A stretch of DNA of 5,387 nt, taken from an uncultured Candidatus Nemicrothrix sp. Lineage in GTDB: Bacteria > Actinomycetota > Acidimicrobiia > Acidimicrobiales > Acidimicrobilacustridaceae. Positions 1-5,387 of the stretch are shown here, piece by piece (positions within the stretch are counted from its first letter, which is position 1; each line of letters starts with the position of its first letter). Below the pieces are notes generated by a model, which saw only the letters and a program-made list of their open reading frames with translations, did no database searches and had not been told where the DNA came from. The position numbers were made by a program, and so were the translations under genes. The stretch covers positions 1-5,387 of the forward strand of contig CAIKHC010000177.1 in NCBI GenBank assembly GCA_903827085.1, written 5' to 3'.

Positions 1-2
1 AG

Positions 3-794
3 GTGACGCACGTCGAACTCGATACCTCAGTTCTCGACACGCCGTTCTTGGTGATGAGGCGACTTCCCGGAAGCGCACCTGCCGATATGCCTCCGTATGT
101 TTTCGGAGGTTGGGTGTGTGACCTTTCTGAAGAAGGTCGAGAGACAATGCAGCGCAATGCTGTTCGTACGCTCGTTGACCTCCACGAGCTTCGTCCTGAT
201 AACACCGATCTCGCGTTTCTCGCTCGTCCCGACAAGGGCAACTCGGCACTTGATCAACACCTTGGTCATGAGCGTGACTATTACGAGTGGGCCCGCGGCG
301 ATATCCACTACCCACTTATTGAACGAACGTTTGAATGGCTCGATGCCAATCGTCCGACCATCGTGAACCCCACGGTTTTGAACTGGGGCGATGCTCGTAT
401 TGGAAACATGCTGTGGGAGGGCCCCACACCCACCGCAGTTCTTGATTGGGAAATGGCCTGTCTTGGTCCGGCCGAAGTTGATCTTGCATGGATGATCTTC
501 CTGCACGCGTTCTTCCAGAACATTGCCGTCACCTTCGAGATGCCTGGCTTGCCCAATTTCATGCGTCGCTCAGAGATGGCCGCGCTTTATACCGAGATGA
601 GTGGTCGGTCGGTTGAGGCCCTCGAATGGTTCGAGGTCTTTGCCGCCCTCCGCTTCGCCACCGTGTCGGTGCGCACCACCACTCGTGGGGTCGAATACGG
701 ACAGCAAGAAGCGCCTGCCGAACCCGACGATGTGATCATGTTTCGAGGTCTCCTGGAGCAAATGCTCGAAGGCTCGTATTGGGAAGGCCGCTAG
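3..794 (+). CDS. APH-fold phosphotransferase family protein (ACAD10/LvaA-like kinase), 5'-truncated by the window edge
   Basis: This is the C-terminal 263 residues, or nearly so, of an aminoglycoside-phosphotransferase-fold kinase. The frame is open to the window edge. The first visible GTG (3-5) is unlikely to be the real start, because the N-lobe with the nucleotide-binding loop and lysine is missing and the sequence begins near the hinge (DTPFLVMRRLPG, residues 12-23). Seen directly: the catalytic Brenner-type motif NWGDARIGN (127-135), with catalytic Asp130 and Asn135 kept and the usual His of HGD replaced by Trp. The metal-binding LDWE follows (147-150), then the family-typical GPAEVDLAWMIFLH (155-168). 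Members of this family (bacterial LvaA, the kinase domain of human ACAD10/11) act on small molecules including hydroxyacyl-CoAs rather than antibiotics, so resistance is not the likely role. It lies 63 nt upstream of a MarR gene on the same strand. The family is secure; the substrate is unknown. Confidence 0.9.
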   Translation: MTHVELDTSVLDTPFLVMRRLPGSAPADMPPYVFGGWVCDLSEEGRETMQRNAVRTLVDLHELRPDNTDLAFLARPDKGNSALDQHLGHERDYYEWARGDIHYPLIERTFEWLDANRPTIVNPTVLNWGDARIGNMLWEGPTPTAVLDWEMACLGPAEVDLAWMIFLHAFFQNIAVTFEMPGLPNFMRRSEMAALYTEMSGRSVEALEWFEVFAALRFATVSVRTTTRGVEYGQQEAPAEPDDVIMFRGLLEQMLEGSYWEGR

Positions 795-820
795 GCCCAA
801 GAGTTCAAAACGTGTCATCG

Positions 821-850
821 GTCACACCTGAGGGCAGATCGCGCTACGGT
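821..850 (+). promoter_or_regulatory. Candidate promoter of the MarR gene (leaderless)
   Basis: GTCACA (821-826, 4 of 6 matches to TTGACA) is followed after an 18-nt spacer by TACGGT (845-850), which fits the TANNNT -10 pattern. The hexamer ends 7 nt before the GTG start at 858, so transcription would begin at or next to the start codon. This agrees with the absence of any Shine-Dalgarno sequence. It is a pattern match only. Confidence 0.35.
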
Positions 851-857
851 TCGCAGT

Positions 858-1337
858 GTGAGCCGGGTGGACGATCTCCGAAAACTGGATCAGGCGCTTT
901 CTCGAATCAACCGGATTTCGACCGGTCGTGTCTCTGCTCGTCACCGCTCGGAGCGCGCCGGGATCCTTCTTTCTCGTCCTGCGATCTCGATTCTGGGGGC
1001 ACTGCACTCTTCTGGCCCGGTTCGACTGTCCTCGCTGGCCCGCCTCACCGGACTTGAAGCCCCATTGATCAGCCGCGAGATCAAGGAACTCGGCGACGGT
1101 GGGTATGTGGCCCGCAGCGCTGATCCGACCGATGGGCGGGCTGGAATCGTTGAACTCAGCCCGAAAGGTAGCGATGCATGGAATCGTTATCGCCATGTCG
1201 CCGACGACATCAACGCCGAGACGTTTTCGGAATGGTCCTCTGACGATCTGCGCACGTTGCGGGTGCTGCTCGAACGCGTCGCTCGAGATGTTTCCAAGGG
1301 GTCATCGACCTTTCAACGCCAAAGTAAGGCCAGCTGA
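858..1337 (+). CDS. MarR-family winged helix-turn-helix transcriptional regulator
   Basis: A 159-residue protein, a normal length for MarR regulators, which bind palindromic operators as dimers and usually release DNA on binding a small ligand. The DNA-binding domain runs from about residue 40 to 105. It has an entry helix (RPAISILGALHSSGPV), the helix-turn-helix LSSLARLTGLEAPLISREIKEL (about 58-79) and the wing with the MarR signature DPTDGRAG (89-96), which contains the conserved Asp92 and Arg94. The flanking N- and C-terminal helices (about 1-25 and 105-150) would form the dimer interface. The GTG at 858 is chosen because no ATG, GTG or TTG occurs in frame between it and the upstream stop at 792-794, and a -10-like hexamer ends 7 nt before it. 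No Shine-Dalgarno site is visible. Lying between a kinase gene and an acyl-CoA ligase gene, it plausibly controls one or both; the ligand cannot be told from sequence. Confidence 0.93.
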   Translation: MSRVDDLRKLDQALSRINRISTGRVSARHRSERAGILLSRPAISILGALHSSGPVRLSSLARLTGLEAPLISREIKELGDGGYVARSADPTDGRAGIVELSPKGSDAWNRYRHVADDINAETFSEWSSDDLRTLRVLLERVARDVSKGSSTFQRQSKAS

Positions 1338-1345
1338 GAGATCTC
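1338..1345. repeat. Perfect 8-bp palindrome GAGATCTC just after marR
   Basis: GAGATCTC begins immediately after the marR stop codon, in the 48-nt gap before the ligase gene. It is a perfect self-complementary site and could be a protein-binding half of the control region. An 8-bp palindrome can also occur by chance, so the functional call is weak. Confidence 0.25.
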
Positions 1346-1361
1346 GTTCGGGCATCGATCG

Positions 1362-1373
1362 AGGTCGTGACCT
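1362..1373. promoter_or_regulatory. Inverted repeat AGGTC-GT-GACCT, candidate MarR operator
   Basis: Two 5-base arms, AGGTC (1362-1366) and GACCT (1369-1373), are perfectly complementary around a 2-base centre. The repeat lies 12 nt before the ligase ATG, and its last base is the first base of the -10-like TACATT. A dimeric repressor bound here would block RNA polymerase. The gene immediately upstream encodes a MarR regulator, which makes it the natural candidate. The repeat is seen directly; its function is inferred. Confidence 0.4.
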
Positions 1374-1378
1374 ACATT
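1373..1378 (+). promoter_or_regulatory. Candidate -10 element of the acyl-CoA synthetase gene (leaderless)
   Basis: TACATT fits the TANNNT -10 pattern and ends 7 nt before the ATG at 1386, the same spacing as the -10-like box before marR. This predicts transcription starting at the start codon and explains the lack of a Shine-Dalgarno site. No convincing -35 hexamer is visible at 16-19 nt upstream (CGGGCA at 1349-1354 is the nearest, with three matches), so the promoter may be weak or use an activator. Read-through from marR is also possible. Confidence 0.35.
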
Positions 1379-1385
1379 CCCCGGT

Positions 1386-2975
1386 ATGACTGAAGCTTCC
1401 TGGGAAACCGCAGACCTCAACCGACCCATCTATGCCGCTGACCTCATCATCAGCGCGTTGAGTCGTACGCCCGACAACCCGGCGGTGAACATCATTGGTC
1501 AGCGCGAGATGACTGCTCGCGAGATGAGCGAGATGGTGAGTCGCTACTCGCAAGCACTTGCATCGAAAGGTCTGACCCAAGGGAAGCAACTTTCGGTCCT
1601 CGCGCTCAATCGACCCGAAGTTCTTTTCAATATGGCAGCGAATCAAGTGAATGCAACCCGGTCTACGCCATTGCATCCGATGGGTTCGGCCGATGATCAG
1701 GCATACGTGCTTGGTGATTGCGGAGCAGAAGCTCTTGTCTTTGATCCTGACAACTTCACTGATCGTGCTCGCGAACTTGCTGAGCGAGTTCCGACAATCA
1801 AGCACTTCCTTTCGTTGGGTCCGTGCGAGTTCGGTGAAGATCTCAATGCTTTGGCAATGACTTTTGAGCCGAAGCCACTCGTTGCCCCGCTTGTAAATGG
1901 CGAGGATCTCGCTGGTATTTCTTACTCAGGCGGAACCACGGGCAAGCCAAAGGGAATCATGAGCAGTTATCGGGGCGGCGCCACGATGACTCAGATTCAG
2001 ATGTCTGATTGGCAATGGCCTGACGAGGTTCGCTTCCTTATCTGCACGCCACTGTCGCACGCGGGTGCCGCGTTCTTCACTCCGACTCTTCTGAAGGGTG
2101 GCTCGCTTACCGTCCTGCCTGGTTTCGATCCAGAGAAGTTCATGCAAACGGTGCAAGACCATCGCATCACCGCAACGATGTTGGTGCCGACGATGATCTA
2201 TGTGTTGCTCGACCATCCGAAGTTTGATCAGTACGACCTTTCGAGTCTCCAAACCATCTTCTACGGAGCATCGGCGATTTCTCCGACGCGACTCGCTGAA
2301 GGCATTCGCCGTATGGGTCCGATCTTCTTCCAGTTCTACGGACAGGCGGAATGTCCGATGACGATCACCGTGCTGCGCAAGGAAGACCACGATCCCGACA
2401 ATCTCGAACGACTTGCCAGTTGTGGTCGTCCAGTCCCGTGGCTGCACGTTGCATTGCTCGATGACGATGGCAACGTTGTTCCCCACGGTGAACCTGGCGA
2501 AATCTGTGTGCGTGGTCCGCTGAACATGAAGGGGTATCTCGGCAACCCCGAACAAACCGCTGAAGCGTTCGAGCATGGCTGGCTTCATACCGGTGACGTC
2601 GCTCGTGCTGATGACGAAGGCTTTCTCTACATCGTCGACCGCAAGAAAGACATGATCATCACTGGTGGCTTCAACGTGTACCCGCGTGAAGTCGAGGATG
2701 TCATTTCCACACATCCCGCCGTTTCGGCCGTCGCAGTCATTGGCGTGCCCGACGAGCGCTGGGGCGAGTCAGTCAAGGCGGTTGTGGTGCGCCGTCCGGG
2801 AGCCTCGGTCGAGGCCGAGGAACTGATTTCGTTGGTGAAAGACGCCAAGGGATCGGTGCAAGCTCCCAAGAGTGTCGACTTCATCGACGCCATTCCCCTC
2901 AGCGCCTTGGGCAAGCCCGATAAGAAGGCGCTTCGCGCGCAGTACTGGGGAGACGGCAGCCGTCAGGTGAACTGA
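1386..2975 (+). CDS. AMP-forming acyl-CoA synthetase (fatty-acid/aryl-acid CoA ligase, ANL superfamily)
   Basis: A complete 529-residue adenylate-forming ligase that should convert a carboxylic acid, ATP and CoA to acyl-CoA, AMP and PPi in the cytosol. The ANL core motifs appear in order: the P-loop YSGGTTGKPKG (180-190), the acid-pocket region TPLSHAGAAFF (221-231), YGQAE (318-322), the adenosine-binding HTGD (401-404), the hinge DRKKDMIITGGFNVYPREVE (418-437) and the C-terminal catalytic lysine motif PLSALGKPDKK (504-514, Lys510). All catalytic positions look intact. Length is normal for FadD or 4-coumarate-CoA-ligase type enzymes. There is no signal peptide. ATG 1386 is the likely start: it follows a -10-like TACATT by 7 nt and there is no better candidate upstream. 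The gene lies 48 nt after marR. The acid chain type (medium/long fatty acid, aromatic or steroid side chain) cannot be read from the motifs, so no gene symbol is given. Confidence 0.95.
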   Translation: MTEASWETADLNRPIYAADLIISALSRTPDNPAVNIIGQREMTAREMSEMVSRYSQALASKGLTQGKQLSVLALNRPEVLFNMAANQVNATRSTPLHPMGSADDQAYVLGDCGAEALVFDPDNFTDRARELAERVPTIKHFLSLGPCEFGEDLNALAMTFEPKPLVAPLVNGEDLAGISYSGGTTGKPKGIMSSYRGGATMTQIQMSDWQWPDEVRFLICTPLSHAGAAFFTPTLLKGGSLTVLPGFDPEKFMQTVQDHRITATMLVPTMIYVLLDHPKFDQYDLSSLQTIFYGASAISPTRLAEGIRRMGPIFFQFYGQAECPMTITVLRKEDHDPDNLERLASCGRPVPWLHVALLDDDGNVVPHGEPGEICVRGPLNMKGYLGNPEQTAEAFEHGWLHTGDVARADDEGFLYIVDRKKDMIITGGFNVYPREVEDVISTHPAVSAVAVIGVPDERWGESVKAVVVRRPGASVEAEELISLVKDAKGSVQAPKSVDFIDAIPLSALGKPDKKALRAQYWGDGSRQVN

Positions 2976-3009
2976 CGCCGAGGCCGAACAGGTCTCGCTG
3001 GCTCTGGCG
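2976..3009 (+). terminator. Imperfect hairpin directly after the acyl-CoA synthetase stop codon
   Basis: CGCCGAGGCC (2976-2985) can pair with GGCTCTGGCG (3000-3009) over ten positions with two G-U pairs and one A-C mismatch, leaving a 14-nt loop. It starts at the base after the TGA. No T-tract follows (AAATAG instead), so it is not a classical intrinsic terminator. It may be a weak terminator or an mRNA 3'-end stabiliser. Confidence 0.3.
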
Positions 3010-3098
3010 AAATAGTTCACTGGGGAAACTTTCTCTGGCCGGGGTGTGCCGGTAGTCTCATCTCCTCGATGCCCGCCCTGTCGTCCGATTCGGAACAC

Positions 3099-3104
3099 TA
3101 GGGT
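3099..3104 (+). promoter_or_regulatory. Weak -10-like element upstream of the fused permease gene
   Basis: TAGGGT, in the context AACACTAGGGTGG, matches TANNNT in the 194-nt gap before the permease gene. A -35 partner is poor (CTGTCG at 3078-3083, 15-nt spacing). If used, it would give an mRNA leader of roughly 60 nt, consistent with this gene having a Shine-Dalgarno site. Transcription of the permease from its own promoter is likely given the gap, but this particular hexamer is uncertain. Confidence 0.2.
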
Positions 3105-3156
3105 GGCGCCGGTCACAGTTACGAGAATGATTCGCTGGACGTCCCGGGAGCGGGGC

Positions 3157-3163
3157 GAGGGGG
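3157..3163 (+). promoter_or_regulatory. Shine-Dalgarno site of the fused permease
   Basis: GAGGGGG lies 6 nt before the GTG at 3170 and is the only clear ribosome binding site in the window. It fixes the non-ATG start of the permease, supported by an in-frame TGA at 3128-3130 with no start codon between. Confidence 0.75.
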
Positions 3164-3169
3164 AACAGA

Positions 3170-5387
3170 GTGCAGACATTCCTGCAGTACACGATCTTGG
3201 GTCTGGCAATCGGTGGCTCCTATTTCATCGCTGCGTCCGGTCTCGTCGTGACGTACACAACCTCTGGCATTTTCAACTTCGCTCAGGGCGCAATCGCAAT
3301 GCTTGCGGTCTTCACCTACTGGCAGTTCCGGTGGGGATGGAATTGGCCGGCACCGCTTGCACTACTCATGGTCCTTGGCGGTCTTGCTCCGCTTTTGGGG
3401 GCGGCCCTCTATCAGGTAGTCATGAAGAATCTTCGTGGCACCTCTGAGGTCACGAAGATCATCGTGCCTATCGGCGTCATGCTCGGTTTCCAAGCTCTCG
3501 CGACGTGGGTCTGGAATCCGACCTCAAGCACTCCTCGTCAGTTCCAGAAGTTCTTCGGCCCGAATGCGTTTGTGCACTTCGGCTCGATCAAGGTCTCGTG
3601 GCACGAAATTATTGCGTTCGTCATCGCCATTGCCATCGCCGTGGGTATTCGGTTGCTGTTTGTGCGCACCCGATCCGGTGTGGCAATGCGAGCAGTCGTC
3701 GACGATCCCGAGTTGCTCCAACTCAATGGTGGCCGCCCCGAACGACTGGCCATGATTTCGTGGGCCGGAGGTTCGTTCCTCGCCGCCCTCGCCGGAATTC
3801 TCATCCAGCCGATGATTGGATCGGCAATGAGCGCGGGCCAGCTCACGCTTCTTGTTATCGATGCATTCGCCGCCGCGATGTTCGGTCGCCTGCGGAGCCT
3901 CCCGCGCACCCTTGCCGGGGCACTGGTCATCGGCCTCACCACGACCTATGTCATCGCGTATTTCCCGAGCAAGTGGACCTGGTCAAGTTCGTTCCGTAAC
4001 TCGTTGCCGATGATCTTTCTGTTCATCGTCCTCATCGTGCTTCCCCAAGATCGCCTTCGTGGAGCAACCGTGCTTCGCCTTCGCGAACGATTCCGCATGC
4101 CGTCAATCCGTACTGCCTGGATCGCTGGCTTGGTTCTGATGGTTGTGGTGTTCTGTCTCAAGGTCATCATGGAACGCACAGCGGTCAATACGCTCACCCT
4201 TGCTCTGACCTTCGCGATCATTGCGTTGTCTCTGGTTCTACTCACCGGTTTCGCCGGCGAAATCAATCTTGCAGCGTTGTCGTTCGGAGCTATCGCTGTC
4301 ATCGTCGTGTATCACTTCGGCACGACTGGCTCGGGAGCCGATGCGCGCACGACTCTTTGGGGCATCTTGCTCGCGGCGGTGGTTACCGCGTTAGTCGGCG
4401 CGGTGATTGCGTTGCCGGCCCTTCGACTACGCGGACTCTATTTGGCCTTGGCCACCATGGCCTTTGGTGTCTTCGTTTCTCGAATGGTGCTGACCGAACG
4501 CAACGAACGCGACATCTTCGGAGTGAAGTTCACGATCTTTACCGCCGGGCAGCTCTCGATTCCGAAACCAAAGATCGGTCCATTCGATTTCAACAGTCCC
4601 GACGCGTTCCTGTTCCTTTGCGCTGGCCTCTTCGCCATCATCGGCATCGGCATGGTCTATTTGCGCCACAGCGGATACGGCCGTCGTCTTGCTGCAATGA
4701 AAGACAGCCCGGCAGCGTCGGCCACATTGGGCATGAGCGTTGTGCGCTTGAAGCTGTCGATCTTCATGATGTCTGCAGCCATCGCAGGAATTGGCGGCGT
4801 CATGATGGCGGCCCAAATCGGAACCGTGAACTCCGACCGTTTCGACATCCTTCTGAGCCTTTCGCTCATGATGATCACTGTCGTTGGCGGCATCGGATAT
4901 ATCTCCGGCGCACTCTTCGCTGGAATCTTCCTGATCGCTTTCGTGCAGATGCTCGATCTCACACTCAAGAAGTTCGCAGTGGACTATTCGAGTCTCGAAG
5001 CGATCTTCCTGTTCTTCGTTTCTGTCGTTACCGTGTTGCCCGCCACGATCGGCATCACGATGGGCAAGAACCCTTCGGGCGCTGTGAGCGACATTGTCGC
5101 CGGCCTCGATCAGATCAAGCAGTCAAAGCCTTTGGTGATCACCCTGGTCGGTCTCGAAGCCGCCATTTGGGCGCTCGCTGCGACCGATGTCATCACCAAC
5201 TGGAACTTTGTCATTCTCACGATGATCAACCTGTTCATCGTGCCTGTCATTGGCGGCAAGGTTCTCCTGGCTCGAGCGATGCGCGGGGTTCCGAAACCAG
5301 TGCCGCCGGAACTAATCGGCATCGATCGACCCTTCACATTCGACGATCTTGCCGAGATGGACCGTGCGCTTGATCTTGAAGGTGTTG
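3170..5387 (+). CDS. livHM: Fused LivH-LivM branched-chain amino acid (HAAT-family) ABC transporter permease, 3' end beyond the window
   Basis: One frame stays open for 739 codons from GTG 3170 to the window edge. Both membrane subunits of a HAAT-type ABC importer, normally separate proteins of roughly 300 residues each, are joined. The LivH half (about 1-292) begins with the typical GLVVTYTTSGIFNFAQGA (24-41) and has its ATPase-contacting loop GVAMRAVVDDPELLQLNGG (170-188). The linker (about 293-313) is basic and Arg-rich, with no stop codon. The LivM half (about 314-630) has LTLALTFAIIALSLVLLTGFAG (342-363), the second coupling loop GYGRRLAAMKDSPAASATLG (502-521), AAIAGIGGVMMA (536-547) and MMITVVGGIGYISGALFAG (567-585). 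Beyond residue 630 come two further hydrophobic stretches (about 655-672 and 679-699) and a polar tail, not part of a standard LivM. The substrate may be branched-chain amino acids or another organic acid, since HAAT importers also carry aromatic acids (CouPSTU, for example). No ATPase or binding-protein gene is inside the window. Confidence 0.94.
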   Translation, partial: MQTFLQYTILGLAIGGSYFIAASGLVVTYTTSGIFNFAQGAIAMLAVFTYWQFRWGWNWPAPLALLMVLGGLAPLLGAALYQVVMKNLRGTSEVTKIIVPIGVMLGFQALATWVWNPTSSTPRQFQKFFGPNAFVHFGSIKVSWHEIIAFVIAIAIAVGIRLLFVRTRSGVAMRAVVDDPELLQLNGGRPERLAMISWAGGSFLAALAGILIQPMIGSAMSAGQLTLLVIDAFAAAMFGRLRSLPRTLAGALVIGLTTTYVIAYFPSKWTWSSSFRNSLPMIFLFIVLIVLPQDRLRGATVLRLRERFRMPSIRTAWIAGLVLMVVVFCLKVIMERTAVNTLTLALTFAIIALSLVLLTGFAGEINLAALSFGAIAVIVVYHFGTTGSGADARTTLWGILLAAVVTALVGAVIALPALRLRGLYLALATMAFGVFVSRMVLTERNERDIFGVKFTIFTAGQLSIPKPKIGPFDFNSPDAFLFLCAGLFAIIGIGMVYLRHSGYGRRLAAMKDSPAASATLGMSVVRLKLSIFMMSAAIAGIGGVMMAAQIGTVNSDRFDILLSLSLMMITVVGGIGYISGALFAGIFLIAFVQMLDLTLKKFAVDYSSLEAIFLFFVSVVTVLPATIGITMGKNPSGAVSDIVAGLDQIKQSKPLVITLVGLEAAIWALAATDVITNWNFVILTMINLFIVPVIGGKVLLARAMRGVPKPVPPELIGIDRPFTFDDLAEMDRALDLEGV

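Noticed and set aside
27..506. A 159-codon open frame on the - strand opposite the kinase
   Set aside because: It is antisense to the conserved catalytic region of the APH-fold kinase and shows no domain or ribosome binding site.
3..794. Aminoglycoside resistance gene
   Set aside because: The APH fold alone does not mean resistance. The WGDARIGN and LDWEMACLGPAEVDLAWM stretches fit the ACAD10/LvaA-like family, and the neighbours are acyl-CoA and transport genes.
786..797. Small hairpin GGCC-GCTA-GGCC at the end of the kinase gene as a terminator
   Set aside because: The stem is only four base pairs and no T-tract follows, so it is too weak to call.
1926..2714. A 262-codon open frame on the - strand inside the acyl-CoA synthetase gene
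   Set aside because: It lies wholly antisense to a gene with every ANL motif intact. Its translation is rich in Arg and His with no recognisable domain, as expected for a shadow frame in GC-rich DNA.
3046..3447. Short + strand frames around the start of the permease gene (3046-3447, 3435-3755, 3505-3999)
   Set aside because: They overlap the LivH coding frame out of register and give low-complexity Arg/Ser-rich translations. The true frame starts at GTG 3170 with a good Shine-Dalgarno site.
4357..5373. A 338-codon open frame on the + strand inside the LivM half
   Set aside because: It is in another frame from the permease, begins with TTG, has a very Arg/Ser/His-rich translation and no domain. 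The overlapping frame carries clear LivM motifs and hydrophobic segments.
1..5387. CRISPR array, tRNA or rRNA gene, insertion sequence or phage-like element
   Set aside because: No regularly spaced direct repeats, no tRNA- or rRNA-like stretch, and no transposase, integrase or terminal inverted repeats were seen on either strand.

Overview
The window is a moderately GC-rich bacterial segment with all recognisable genes on the + strand. It reads as a small catabolic and uptake neighbourhood from an actinobacterium. This rests on the style of the phosphotransferase (WGDxRIGN variant motif), the apparently leaderless gene starts and the fused permease. An Acidimicrobiia-like host is possible, but that is a guess from gene content and cannot be proven here.

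Layout. (1) 3-794: the 3' part of an aminoglycoside-phosphotransferase-fold (APH/ACAD10-like) small-molecule kinase whose N-lobe lies upstream of the window. (2) 858-1337: a MarR-family winged-helix regulator. (3) 1386-2975: a complete 529-residue AMP-forming acyl-CoA synthetase (ANL superfamily). (4) 2976-3169: a 194-base intergenic region with a downstream hairpin, a weak promoter candidate and a strong Shine-Dalgarno site. (5) 3170 to the window end (5387): one uninterrupted reading frame of at least 739 codons. It encodes a LivH-type permease fused to a LivM-type permease, followed by an extra C-terminal region with two more hydrophobic segments, and it runs off the window.

How the parts may work together. 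A branched-chain-amino-acid/HAAT-type ABC importer brings in an organic acid or amino acid, an acyl-CoA synthetase activates it, and an APH-fold kinase may phosphorylate a hydroxyacyl-CoA intermediate, as LvaA does in Pseudomonas putida levulinate catabolism. A MarR regulator between kinase and ligase is well placed to sense the substrate or its CoA ester. This scheme is inference; each family assignment is well supported.

Regulation visible in the sequence. The marR and ligase genes both lack a Shine-Dalgarno site, and both have a TANNNT -10-like hexamer ending exactly 7 nt before the start codon, which suggests leaderless mRNAs. A 5+5 inverted repeat (AGGTC-GT-GACCT) overlaps the ligase -10 box and is a good candidate MarR operator. 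The permease gene instead has a clear GAGGGGG ribosome binding site.
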